A stretch of 48,581 nucleotides of DNA from MWEH01 sp964392385 (GTDB lineage: Bacteria; Bacillota; Clostridia; Christensenellales; DTU072). This document shows, in pieces, positions 26,479 to 35,293 of the stretch. The stretch spans positions 1 through 48,581 of the forward strand of contig CAYMPR010000007.1 of assembly GCA_964392385.1 (NCBI GenBank), written 5' to 3'. Below the pieces are notes generated by a model. The model searched no databases. It was given only the letters and a program-made list of their open reading frames with translations, and had not been told where the DNA came from. The stretch's first letter is position 1; each line of letters starts with the position of its first letter. The position numbers were made by a program, and so were the translations under genes.

Positions 26479-26491
26479 ATAAGGAGGAATT

Positions 26492-27505
26492 ATGATTATC
26501 GTTATTAAAGACAACCAAGAGAAAAAGCAAATTGAAAGCTTGACAAACTGGATTAAAAGCCTAGGGCTAGGCGTACATTTCAGTCAGGGCGAAAAAACGG
26601 CAGTAATAGGTCTTATTGGGGATACTTCAATTGTAGATATAGATTTAGTACGTTCCCTAGATATTGTCGAGTCTGTTACGAGAATACAAGAACCATATAA
26701 AAGTGCAAATAGAAAGTTTCATCCCGCAGATACTATTATAAATATTAGCGGTCATAAGTTTGGCGGAACAAATTTCCAAGTTATTGCAGGACCATGTGCT
26801 GTTGAGTCGGAAGAACAGGTGATTTCTGTTGCAAGAGCCGTTAAAGCAGCTGGTGCAAGCCTACTTAGAGGTGGAGCATTTAAGCCTAGGACCTCACCAT
26901 ATTCCTTTCAGGGAATGAAGCTTGATGGCATTGAAATTCTAAAAAAAGCAAGGGCAGAAACTGGTATGCCAATAGTGACAGAAATTATGAGTGAGAAATA
27001 TATTGATGCATATATGGATGTTGATTTGATTCAAGTTGGAGCTCGAAATATGCAAAACTTTGAGCTCTTAAAGGAACTTGGTAAACTCAGAAAGCCAATA
27101 TTACTAAAAAGAGGACTTGCAAACACTATTGAGGAATGGCTAATGAGTGCAGAATATATAATGAGTGGCGGAAATATGGAAGTCATTTTGTGCGAAAGAG
27201 GGATAAGGACATTTGAAACATATACAAGAAACACCTTAGACCTTTCTGCAATACCACTTGTAAAAGAAAAGACTCATTTACCGATAATAGTTGATCCTTC
27301 TCATGCATCTGGTCTATCTCGTTTAGTTGAGCCAATGTCTCTTGCATCAATTGGGGCAGGTGCTGATGGCTTAATGATAGAGGTTCATAATAATCCTGCC
27401 TGTGCGTTATGCGATGGGCCTCAAGCCATAACTCCAGAACAATTCCTAACAATACAAAAGAAAATTGATGTTATGTTACCATTAGTTAATAAGGTCAGGA
27501 GTTGA
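26492..27505 (+). CDS. aroF: 3-Deoxy-7-phosphoheptulonate (DAHP) synthase, type I-beta
   Basis: This enzyme condenses phosphoenolpyruvate and erythrose 4-phosphate in the first step of the shikimate pathway. The 337 residues comprise an N-terminal ferredoxin-like regulatory domain (about 1-70) and a TIM barrel. Landmarks are IAGPCAVESEEQ, LLRGGAFKPRTSPYSFQG, KPILLKRG, the metal Cys in GNMEVILCERGIRTFE, and VDPSHASG. The N-terminal extension is the type that gives Tyr/Phe feedback in the Thermotoga enzyme, so both enzyme and transcript are likely controlled by aromatics. GGAGG precedes the ATG; the terminator hairpin lies just upstream. Confidence 0.95.
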   Translation: MIIVIKDNQEKKQIESLTNWIKSLGLGVHFSQGEKTAVIGLIGDTSIVDIDLVRSLDIVESVTRIQEPYKSANRKFHPADTIINISGHKFGGTNFQVIAGPCAVESEEQVISVARAVKAAGASLLRGGAFKPRTSPYSFQGMKLDGIEILKKARAETGMPIVTEIMSEKYIDAYMDVDLIQVGARNMQNFELLKELGKLRKPILLKRGLANTIEEWLMSAEYIMSGGNMEVILCERGIRTFETYTRNTLDLSAIPLVKEKTHLPIIVDPSHASGLSRLVEPMSLASIGAGADGLMIEVHNNPACALCDGPQAITPEQFLTIQKKIDVMLPLVNKVRS

Positions 27506-27561
27506 CGATAGATACAAAAAGCAAATAATATAAAACGTATAAATAGAATAAGGGGATAGAA

Positions 27562-28416
27562 ATGAATATTGCAATTTATGGAATCGGACTTATCGGTGGT
27601 TCATTGGGCAGGGCAATAATAAAAAATACTTCTCATAATGTAATTGCCGCGGATTTAGATTCTAGTGCGATGCTTAAAGCTAAAATGTTACTTGCCTGCC
27701 ATGATGAAATAGATGATGAAAACATAAAAGAGGCTGATATTGTAATATTGGCCGTTAATCCATTAGCTACTATAAGCCTATTAGATAAAATACCTAAACT
27801 ACTGAAAAAAGGGGCCGTGATTATCGATACATGTGGGGTAAAGAGATTGATTATTGAAAAAATGGAGGCGATGAAGAAGACATTTCCCGAAATTGATTTT
27901 GTAGGCGTTCATCCTATGGCGGGTAGGGAATATTCAGGTATAGCTCATTCAACTAGTACACTTTTTGAAAAAGCTTTTTTTATCATTACTCCTGTTCATT
28001 CTAACATTGAAACACTAGTAAAAGTTAAAGCTCTATTTCAGGAAATTGGTTGTGAGGGAGTAGTAACTGCTAGTGCAGATTATCATGACAAAGTAATTGC
28101 ATACACCTCGCAACTTGCGCATATAGTATCGAGTGCATACGTTAAAAGCCCAATGTCAAAAGAACATCATGGTTTTTCGGCCGGAAGTTTTAAGGATTTA
28201 ACTAGAGTTGCAAAACTAAATCCTGAGATGTGGGCTCAATTATTTTTAGCAAATAAAGATAATTTAGTTTCTGAAATCAACACCTTACTTGCTCATATTG
28301 AAGAGTATAAGGTAGCTATAGAAACAGAAAACAAGGAAAAACTACTAACATTGCTAGCTGAAGGCGTCCAAAAGAAAGAGATGGCGGATAGTTTAGCAAA
28401 AGAAAAAAAGAAATAA
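27562..28416 (+). CDS. tyrA: Prephenate dehydrogenase
   Basis: TyrA oxidises prephenate to 4-hydroxyphenylpyruvate for tyrosine. The 284 residues are a single TyrA unit with no fused chorismate mutase or ACT domain. The NAD motif GIGLIGGSLGRA starts at residue 7; VGVHPMAGREYSG and the SQLAHIVSSAY block form the active-site region with conserved His residues. AAGGGG precedes the ATG. It is the second gene of the aro operon. Lack of an ACT domain suggests tyrosine control rests on aroF and on the leader. Confidence 0.93.
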   Translation: MNIAIYGIGLIGGSLGRAIIKNTSHNVIAADLDSSAMLKAKMLLACHDEIDDENIKEADIVILAVNPLATISLLDKIPKLLKKGAVIIDTCGVKRLIIEKMEAMKKTFPEIDFVGVHPMAGREYSGIAHSTSTLFEKAFFIITPVHSNIETLVKVKALFQEIGCEGVVTASADYHDKVIAYTSQLAHIVSSAYVKSPMSKEHHGFSAGSFKDLTRVAKLNPEMWAQLFLANKDNLVSEINTLLAHIEEYKVAIETENKEKLLTLLAEGVQKKEMADSLAKEKKK

Positions 28417-28550
28417 CATGGTTTTATTAATATTTAATGAAAACACAAAAAGTTAAAAGATAAGAAAGTTATAGGCTTTAATTCAAGGATAATCAAATAC
28501 TAAAGTATAGTATAATGTATTGAGATAGGGGACAAAAAGGGGGAACAAAT

Positions 28551-29773
28551 ATGATAGAAATTAATGTAAACACTGTAAAAGGGTATCGTGTTCTTATTGA
28601 TAAAGGGATGCTCGAAAAAGNNNNNNNNNNNNNNNNNNNNNNNNNNNNNNNNNNNNNNNNNNNNNNNNNNNNNNNNNNNNNNNNNNNNNNNNNNNNNNNN
28701 NNNNNNNNNNNNNNNNNNNNGTAAACACTGTAAAAGGGTATCGTGTTCTTATTGATAAAGGGATGCTCGAAAAAGCAGGCCCATATATTAAGCAACTCTC
28801 GCATGGCGGAAAAGCAATGGTGCTTACTGACACAAAGGTAGGGTCACTGTATGGAAAAAAGCTTTTAACTTCACTAGAAAAAGCTGGGTTTGAAGCATGC
28901 ATATATACGATTAAACCAGGTGAAAAAAGCAAAAACATAGGTACCTATGTTCAAGTAGTAAGGGATATGGCATCAAGAGAATACACGCGTAAAGACTTGG
29001 TGGTTGCACTTGGTGGGGGCGTTGTCGGTGATTTAGCTGGATTTATAGCAAGCACATATATGAGAGGAATTGATTTTATACAATTTCCAACAACTCTTTT
29101 AGCTGCAATTGATGCTTCAATAGGCGGAAAGAATGGTGTAGATCTTCCAGAAGGAAAAAACTATCTAGGTACATTTTATCAGCCTAGGCTTGTATTATGT
29201 GATACGTCAACTTTTGAAGATCTCCCACAAGATGAATTGAAAAACGGCATAGGCGAAGGAATAAAATATGCTGTTTTATCGGGTGGACCAATACTTGAAA
29301 TTCTAGAAAAAGGGATCGATAAAAATAATATGGATAAATTTTTAGAACTATGTATACAGTATAAAGCATCTGTTGTAGAGAATGATGAAAGAGAAAGAGG
29401 AAATAGAATGCTTTTAAATTTAGGACATACTATGGGCCATGCAATTGAGAAGTTATCTGGGTATGCAATTCCACACGGGCAAGCAATAGTAAAGGGGTTA
29501 TATCTTCTCATAAATGCTCCTGGGGCAGTAGCACTAGCAAAACACGAAAGAGAGAGAATAATTAATTTAATGAAGAAATATAATTTTGATCTTTCCGTGC
29601 CATACAAATGTGCAGATCTTCTAAGAGCTGTAAGAAATGATAAAAAAGTGGAGCCAGGCAATTTCATCAACATTGTAACGGTAAAAGGAATTGGTAATTG
29701 CGAAGTGGTAAAAATGCCACAAGATGAACTATGCATGTTTTTTGATCACGACCCAAATAGAAAGATGTCGTAG
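28551..29773 (+). CDS. aroB: 3-Dehydroquinate synthase, interrupted by an assembly gap
   Basis: AroB converts DAHP to 3-dehydroquinate with NAD+ and a metal ion. The start is ATG 28551 behind GGGGG; the first 23 codons run into 100 N. The 55 bases before the N run recur exactly after it. Removing one copy and the Ns (155 bases) gives a continuous frame of 355 residues, the family's normal length, beginning MIEINVNTVKGYRVLIDKG. Landmarks are DLVVALGGGVVGDLAGFIAS, FIQFPTTLLAAIDASIGGKNG and LLNLGHTMGHAIE with metal-binding His. The gene is therefore probably intact. A TATAAT lies at 28511-28516, but without a good -35. Confidence 0.93.
28566..28620 (+). repeat. 55-bp direct repeat, copy 1 (gap flank)
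   Basis: These 55 bases are identical to 28721-28775 and directly abut the N run. The pattern is an overlap of two contig ends that was not merged. Confidence 0.95.
28621..28720. other. Assembly gap (100 N)
   Basis: Exactly 100 N is a conventional placeholder for a gap of unknown size. Because its two flanks overlap by 55 identical bases, the true gap is probably zero and the sequence can be joined within aroB. Confidence 0.97.
28721..28775 (+). repeat. 55-bp direct repeat, copy 2 (gap flank)
   Basis: Exact second copy of 28566-28620, immediately after the N run. It continues into the rest of aroB. Confidence 0.95.
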
Positions 29774-29790
29774 GGGTGCTGACCCAATAG

Positions 29791-31191
29791 ATGTCAAAAA
29801 CGATATTAAAAAAGAATATTATTGTGAAAAGAAAAAAACAACCACACATGAATTGTATAAACTATTGCGAAAAAATGAATAATAAAGAAAAAAATTTGAT
29901 TGTAAGAGCACATAGAGGATTGAATGGAACTATTAAAGTACCAGTCTCTAAATCCTATGCACATAGAATTTTAATTTGTAGTGCACTAGCCGATAAACCG
30001 ACCACAATACTTGGAAAGCTTGATGGTGATGATATTTATGCGACTATGGACTGCCTAGTGTCAATAGGAGCGAGGATTGAAAAGATTTCTGAAAATGAGA
30101 CCATGATTTTCCCAATTAAGTCACTTCCAAGTGATAATCCAGTAGTAGATGTTAGGGAAAGCGGATCAACCCTAAGGTTTTTTCTCCCGTTAATTGCTGC
30201 GCTTGGCTTAAAGGTTAGGGTAAAAGGAAGCGGAAGAATAGCAAAAAGGCCTATTACTGATCTTCTAGACACCTTAACCGCTAAGGGCGCTTGTATAGAC
30301 AGCTTAGAACTTCCTTTGAGATTAAGTGGCAGTATTATTCATGGCGATTATTCGATTAAAGGAAATATTAGTTCACAGTATATTACGGGACTTTTACTTG
30401 CCTTGCCTCTATTAAATGGGGACAGTAGATTATTAATTGAAGGGGAAATCGTTTCAAAAAACTATGTCGATATTACTTTAGAGATAATGAAAACTTATGG
30501 AGTAGAAGTAAAAACTACTAGCCACGGATATAGTATTTCGGGCAATAAAAGATATACATCACCTGGAATAATAAAAGTAGAAGGTGACTGGAGTAGTGCA
30601 TGTTTTTTTGCAGCAGCTGCAGTGCTATCTGGCGATATAACTTTTATTGGATTAAATAAAGATAGTTTACAAGGCGACAGAATCGTAATGGAGTTGTTGA
30701 AAAAAGCTGGAGCAGTTGTAGAAGAAGTAGCTATTAAAAACGATAATAAGGGTGCAGAGTTAGATTCTCAAATTGGTATTAGGTTTGCTAAAAAGGAGCT
30801 TAATGGTGTTAGTTTTTCCGCAAAACACTGCCCCGATATAGTTCCCATTATGTCAATTATGCTTGCGCGAGCAAAAGGGGAGTCAGTAATTGCAGATACA
30901 GAGAGATTAAGATTAAAAGAAAGTGATAGGTTATCCGCAATTTTAGAAGTGTTGCGCGCCATGGGCAACGAGGCAATAAATGAAAATGAAAGCCTAATAA
31001 TAAATGGCGGAGAGCTAATTGGTGCAGAGCTACCTAGCTTTAATGACCATAGAATGGTAATGAGCGAAGCAATTGCAATTGTTGGGACATCTCAAGAAAA
31101 TAAAATATGGGGTGCTGAGGCAGTAAATAAATCATATCCAGAATTTTTTGAGGAATATAAACGACTTGGGGGTGAAGTAATTGAGTTCTAA
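29791..31191 (+). CDS. aroA: 3-Phosphoshikimate 1-carboxyvinyltransferase (EPSP synthase)
   Basis: AroA adds enolpyruvate from PEP to shikimate 3-phosphate. The family motifs are all present: VPVSKSYAHRILICSALA, ESGSTLRFFLPLIAA, GNISSQYITGLLLALPL, GDWSSACFFAAAA and ESDRLSAILEVLRAMG. The start is uncertain. The longest frame (ATG 29791) adds 28 basic residues that EPSP synthases lack, and AGGGG lies 14 bases before it; ATG 29875 gives the usual N-terminus but has no ribosome site. It overlaps aroC by 11 bases. The two small-domain halves look complete, so the enzyme should be active. Confidence 0.93.
   Translation: MSKTILKKNIIVKRKKQPHMNCINYCEKMNNKEKNLIVRAHRGLNGTIKVPVSKSYAHRILICSALADKPTTILGKLDGDDIYATMDCLVSIGARIEKISENETMIFPIKSLPSDNPVVDVRESGSTLRFFLPLIAALGLKVRVKGSGRIAKRPITDLLDTLTAKGACIDSLELPLRLSGSIIHGDYSIKGNISSQYITGLLLALPLLNGDSRLLIEGEIVSKNYVDITLEIMKTYGVEVKTTSHGYSISGNKRYTSPGIIKVEGDWSSACFFAAAAVLSGDITFIGLNKDSLQGDRIVMELLKKAGAVVEEVAIKNDNKGAELDSQIGIRFAKKELNGVSFSAKHCPDIVPIMSIMLARAKGESVIADTERLRLKESDRLSAILEVLRAMGNEAINENESLIINGGELIGAELPSFNDHRMVMSEAIAIVGTSQENKIWGAEAVNKSYPEFFEEYKRLGGEVIEF
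31168..31174 (+). promoter_or_regulatory. Ribosome site fixing a TTG start for aroC
   Basis: GGGGGTGA-like purines (31168-31174) lie six bases before TTG 31181, inside the end of aroA. No other start in the frame has a better site. Confidence 0.6.
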
Positions 31192-32266
31192 TTTTAAAAA
31201 TTTTAATCTCGATATCTTTGGAGAATCTCATGCAGAAAAAATTGGCGTCATCATAAAAGGATTCCCTAAGGGGTTAAGCGTAAATTCCGATGGATTGAAG
31301 CAGTTTTTGTCAAGAAGAAGAGCGAGCAAAGGTATTTTTAGCACAAATAGACTTGAAGAAGATTTAGTAATATTTGAAGCGGGTATTATTGATGAATTAA
31401 CAAATGGCGATGATATTAGGGCTGTAATACATAATAAAGATTTGATTAAAGAAGCATACAGTAATCTTGCAAGTATCCCAAGACCATCTCACTCAGATTA
31501 TGTTGCTTACATAAAATCAAATGGAAAAGAGATTGCATCGGGTGGAGGAAGATTTTCTGGGAGAATGACTGCACCGCTTTGTATAGCTGGATATATCGCA
31601 AAAAAATTTCTCCAAGAAAAAGGTATCGAAGTATTGTCATATGTTAGTGAAATCGGCGGAATAGAGGCTGATTCATACAAAAAGAGAGATGTTTCCAAAG
31701 ATGAAATACTATCTGTTGAAGGAATGTCATTACCAGTAATAAACGAAAAAGCTAAAAATCAAATAGAACAAAGCATAAAAGAGGCACGAGAAGATAAAGA
31801 TAGTTTAGGTGGGGTAATTGAGTGCATAGTCTTTGGTATGCCCGCAGGGATTGGGGAGACCTTATACGATGGGCTTGAAGGAAGGATTTCTAAATCTATA
31901 TTCGCAGTTCCAGCAGTAAAAGGTATCGAGTTTGGAGATGGGTTCTCACTAACCTCGCTAAGAGGAAGTAAAGCAAATGATCCAATACAATATGTTGATA
32001 ATAAGGTAGCAACTACAACAAATAGAAGTGGTGGAATAAATGGGGGAATTTCTAACGGAATGCCCATAACCATTCGCGTCGCGATTAGACCCACTCCCTC
32101 AATTGGTAAAAAACAAGTTTCAGTTAATTTAAAAACAAGGGAAAATGTGGAGATTGAAATCAGCGGAAGACACGATGCCTGTATTGTTCCAAGAGCAGTT
32201 CCATGCATAGAAAGTGCAGTGGCACTTGCGATAATGGATGCATATTTAGATGAACAAAAACAATGA
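31181..32266 (+). CDS. aroC: Chorismate synthase
   Basis: AroC removes phosphate from EPSP to give chorismate, using reduced FMN. The 361 residues are full length. The start is TTG 31181, inside aroA, with a good ribosome site; the conserved IFGESHAEKIGV follows at once. Other landmarks are RRRASKGIFSTNRLEEDLV, ASGGGRFSGRMTAPL, NRSGGINGGISNGMPI and GRHDACIVPRAVPCIESAVAL. The gene overlap with aroA implies coupled translation. It is the fifth gene of the aro operon. Confidence 0.95.
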   Translation: MSSNFKNFNLDIFGESHAEKIGVIIKGFPKGLSVNSDGLKQFLSRRRASKGIFSTNRLEEDLVIFEAGIIDELTNGDDIRAVIHNKDLIKEAYSNLASIPRPSHSDYVAYIKSNGKEIASGGGRFSGRMTAPLCIAGYIAKKFLQEKGIEVLSYVSEIGGIEADSYKKRDVSKDEILSVEGMSLPVINEKAKNQIEQSIKEAREDKDSLGGVIECIVFGMPAGIGETLYDGLEGRISKSIFAVPAVKGIEFGDGFSLTSLRGSKANDPIQYVDNKVATTTNRSGGINGGISNGMPITIRVAIRPTPSIGKKQVSVNLKTRENVEIEISGRHDACIVPRAVPCIESAVALAIMDAYLDEQKQ

Positions 32267-32336
32267 TTATGATAGTCAAAAGTAGAATGGTCTATGGTAT
32301 GAATATTTAGAGGAGATAAAGGAAGGAGAATTATAA

Positions 32337-33479
32337 ATGGATCTTAATGATATTAGAAAACAGATTGATCAAATTGATGATGAAATGATTTCGCTTTACC
32401 AAAAACGAATGTCTTTAGCCAAAGAGGTTGCTATGGTTAAAAGAGAAACCAATTTGCCATTAGAGAATCCTATACGCGAAAAAGAAATTATTAATAGAAT
32501 TACTTCAAGTCTAAATGATGAAATCAAGCTTTTTGCAAAACAATTCTATGAGACTCTTTTCGAAACTAGTAAAGCCTATCAAAGTCGTTTTATGGAAATT
32601 AAGTCAGATCTATTGGTAAGTATTAAGGAAAAAATAAGTTCTGGAATAAAAAAATTCCCAATTAACGCAAATGTTGCTTGTCAGGGTGCTGAGGGAGCAT
32701 ATTCAAATATGGCAGCAGACAAGGTTTTTCCTATCAACAATATTATGTATTTCAAGGATTTTGAAGGTGTTTTTGGGGCAATCGAAAAACATTTTTGTGA
32801 GTTTGGTGTGTTACCTATTGAAAACAGTTCAGTTGGTAGCATTAATGAAGTATATGATTTAATGAGAAAACATCATTTTTACATTGTAAGAAGCATTAAG
32901 CTTCATATAAAGCACAGCCTACTCTCAAAAAGAGGGGTAGAACTTCAAAACATCAAAGAAATATACTCTCACGAGCAAGCTATTGCTCAATGTGCAAATT
33001 TTCTAAAAGGATTAAAAGATGTTAAGGTTACAGTCGTAAGCAACACGGCTGTGGCTGCAAAAATTGTTAAAGAATCTGAAAGGCAGGATATTGCATGTAT
33101 TTCCTCCAAGGAATGTGCTGAATTATATGGACTAGGTTCAATAAAGGCAAATATTCAGGATAAAGAAAACAATTACACCAGATTTATTGTTATAGCTCCG
33201 GAACTTCAAATATACGAAAAATCAGATAAAATAAGTATTTTTGTAAATCTACCACATAGGGCTGGGAGCTTAAATAAGTTGTTAAATAAGTTTGCAACAT
33301 TAGGGTTGAATTTAACAAAACTAGAAAGTAGACCACTGCCCAATAGCGTTTTTGAGTTTGGATTTTATTTTGACTTTGATGCAGAAATAGAAAACACGGT
33401 AGTCCAAAATCTCCTAGCTGAGTTAGATTTAAATTCTGAGCAATTTGTATTTTTGGGTTGCTATAGAGAAGTTAATTAA
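32337..33479 (+). CDS. pheA: Bifunctional chorismate mutase / prephenate dehydratase (P-protein)
   Basis: PheA turns chorismate into prephenate and then phenylpyruvate. The 380 residues hold three domains: an AroQ-type mutase (about 1-88), the dehydratase (about 112-290, with CQGAEGAYS, ENSSVGSINEVYDL and the catalytic T281-R-F), and an ACT domain (about 298-375) whose ESRP motif (330-333) is the phenylalanine-binding site. Thus feedback inhibition by Phe is expected. The only chorismate mutase in the window is this one, so it probably also feeds TyrA. AAGGAGA precedes the ATG. Confidence 0.95.
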   Translation: MDLNDIRKQIDQIDDEMISLYQKRMSLAKEVAMVKRETNLPLENPIREKEIINRITSSLNDEIKLFAKQFYETLFETSKAYQSRFMEIKSDLLVSIKEKISSGIKKFPINANVACQGAEGAYSNMAADKVFPINNIMYFKDFEGVFGAIEKHFCEFGVLPIENSSVGSINEVYDLMRKHHFYIVRSIKLHIKHSLLSKRGVELQNIKEIYSHEQAIAQCANFLKGLKDVKVTVVSNTAVAAKIVKESERQDIACISSKECAELYGLGSIKANIQDKENNYTRFIVIAPELQIYEKSDKISIFVNLPHRAGSLNKLLNKFATLGLNLTKLESRPLPNSVFEFGFYFDFDAEIENTVVQNLLAELDLNSEQFVFLGCYREVN

Positions 33480-33536
33480 CAATAGACAACTATAATTACG
33501 AAAGGAAAGTACAATAAATTGTAGTTAAAAAAATAT

Positions 33537-33542
33537 CGGAGG
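33537..33542 (+). promoter_or_regulatory. Ribosome site deciding the aroE-aroK start
   Basis: CGGAGG abuts ATG 33543 with no spacer, which would not work, but lies six bases before TTG 33549. This favours the TTG as the real start. Confidence 0.65.
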
Positions 33543-33548
33543 ATGAAA

Positions 33549-34787
33549 TTGAATAAATATTGCGTGCTTGGAAGAAGCCTTCCGCATACTTTATCTCCCT
33601 TTATATATCAACAACTTGGCCTAAATTACCAGGTAGTTGAACTTCCCGATGAAGCTGCTTTAAAAGAATTTGTTTTGAGAAAGGAGTATTCGGGTTACAA
33701 CGTTACTATTCCCTATAAGAAAGAAATTATGAAATATCTAGATGTTGTAGATGTAAAAGCAAGAGAGGTAGGAGCTGTAAATACAGTATTAAATAAAGAT
33801 GGTAAAAGTTATGGTTATAACACAGATGTTGAAGGCATGAGACTTGCTATTAAAAAAGCAGGGATTACTATTTGGGGAAAAAATGTAATGATACTTGGTA
33901 CTGGTGGAACTTCTGCGACGGCAGAATATCTTGCCAAAAAAGAGGCTGCAGCCTCTATCGTAAAGGTATCAAGAGAGGGTGAAATCAACTATACTAATTG
34001 TTATGATTTTAATTGTACTGATTTAATTATCAATACTACTCCAGTTGGAATGTTTCCAATGTCACAAGAAAGTCCAATTGATTTGTCGAGGTTTCATAGG
34101 CTTATGGGCGTATATGATGTTGTGTACAATCCAATAAAGACAAAACTAGTAGAAGAAGCAGAAAAAATGGGTATACCTTCAGCAAATGGGCTTTACATGT
34201 TAGTTGCTCAAGCAAAACTTGCTGCTGAGATTTACATGGGCAAACCCTTAATAAACTCTATAACGGATGACTTATACATTGCAACACTAGTTGCACATAA
34301 AAATATAATATTGGTAGGCATGCCAGGTTCGGGTAAAACAACGATTGGTAAGAAAATTGCTGAGATTATGAATAGACCTTTTATTGATTTAGATGAAGAA
34401 ATTGAAAAAAGGGTTGGTATGTCCATACCAGATTTTTTTGCGGAGAATGAAGAGAAAGCATTTAGAGACATAGAAAGTATTGTAATTAATGACTTTTCAT
34501 CTAAGTTAGGTTTTGTAATAGCTACTGGAGGTGGGGCAGTTATTAGGTCTGAAAATAGAGATGCACTTAGAAGAAACGGGTATATTGTTTGGATTCGTAG
34601 AGAGTTTAAAGATCTCGAATTAGAAGGAAGACCATTATCAAAGGATTTAGAGGCTTTAAGAAGAATTGAGTCTGAGAGGATGCATCTATATGCAGATATA
34701 TCGGATAGTTCGGTAATTAATAATAGAGATAGTCTTGCCGTTGCAAGTGAGATAAAGGAGATTTATGAAGACGATATTAGTCATTAA
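33549..34787 (+). CDS. aroE-aroK: Shikimate dehydrogenase - shikimate kinase fusion
   Basis: One 412-residue protein joins two consecutive pathway enzymes. Residues 1 to about 245 are AroE: LPHTLSPFIY, the catalytic Lys in NVTIPYKKE (K57), NTDVEG with D93, the GTGGTS nucleotide loop (117-122) and TTPVGMFP. Residues from about 250 are AroK: Walker A GMPGSGKT (257-264), PFIDLDEEIEKR, EKAFRDIES and ATGGGAV. The C-terminal lid with the GRPL motif is present. Start TTG 33549 is chosen from the ribosome site; ATG 33543 is the alternative. Channelling of shikimate between the domains is possible but unproven. The gene overlaps aroQ by 23 bases. Confidence 0.94.
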   Translation: MNKYCVLGRSLPHTLSPFIYQQLGLNYQVVELPDEAALKEFVLRKEYSGYNVTIPYKKEIMKYLDVVDVKAREVGAVNTVLNKDGKSYGYNTDVEGMRLAIKKAGITIWGKNVMILGTGGTSATAEYLAKKEAAASIVKVSREGEINYTNCYDFNCTDLIINTTPVGMFPMSQESPIDLSRFHRLMGVYDVVYNPIKTKLVEEAEKMGIPSANGLYMLVAQAKLAAEIYMGKPLINSITDDLYIATLVAHKNIILVGMPGSGKTTIGKKIAEIMNRPFIDLDEEIEKRVGMSIPDFFAENEEKAFRDIESIVINDFSSKLGFVIATGGGAVIRSENRDALRRNGYIVWIRREFKDLELEGRPLSKDLEALRRIESERMHLYADISDSSVINNRDSLAVASEIKEIYEDDISH

Positions 34788-35193
34788 TGGGCCCAATATT
34801 AACATGTTAGGTATACGAGAGCCAGATATTTATGGAAAAAATACTTACGAAGATTTAGTGGATTATATTTACAAACAAGCAGAAATTCGTCAAATTAAAG
34901 CTGAGATTTTTCAAAGTAATTATGAGGGTGAAATAATTACTATGATACAAAACTCAATTTCAAAGTATGATGGAATTATAATAAATGCTGGTGGATATAC
35001 TCATACTAGCATAGCAATTTTAGATGCATTGAAAGCTGTAAATTTACCTGTTGTAGAAGTACATTTATCCGATATTTCTAATCGTGAGGATTTTAGGAAA
35101 AACTCCTTTATAAGCTTAGTAGCGAAAAAAGTTATTAAAGGTAAAGGCTTTTTGGGATACTCGGAGGCGTTAGAATATTTCTTTTTGAATTAA
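34765..35193 (+). CDS. aroQ: 3-Dehydroquinate dehydratase, type II
   Basis: AroQ dehydrates 3-dehydroquinate to 3-dehydroshikimate. The 142 residues have the type II fold: NGPNINMLGIREPDIYG with the catalytic Tyr, FQSNYEGEII, NAGGYTHTSIAILDAL (NPGAYTHTS in most members) and EVHLSDISNREDFRKNS with the catalytic His. AAGGAGA lies within the end of aroK, so translation is coupled. It is the last gene of the aro operon and completes the shikimate pathway in this cluster. Confidence 0.93.
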   Translation: MKTILVINGPNINMLGIREPDIYGKNTYEDLVDYIYKQAEIRQIKAEIFQSNYEGEIITMIQNSISKYDGIIINAGGYTHTSIAILDALKAVNLPVVEVHLSDISNREDFRKNSFISLVAKKVIKGKGFLGYSEALEYFFLN

Positions 35194-35293
35194 GGATAAA
35201 TAATTTGATTTTCTTGTGCTAATATCACTTTACTTTTGTTGTATAATAGCAATACTATTAATCTATAGAGTCATATAATAGAGGAATAGGGTT

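Noticed and set aside
26223..26491. T-box or other riboswitch before aroF
   Set aside because: The short translated frame plus two exclusive hairpins account for the region, and no T-box consensus is present.
28566..28775. A real tandem duplication or insertion inside aroB
   Set aside because: The repeats abut a 100-N placeholder exactly, and collapsing them restores a normal-length frame; an assembly overlap is simpler.
28493..28938. Minus-strand open frames running through the N run
   Set aside because: They exist only because N codons are not stops, and they lie opposite aroB.
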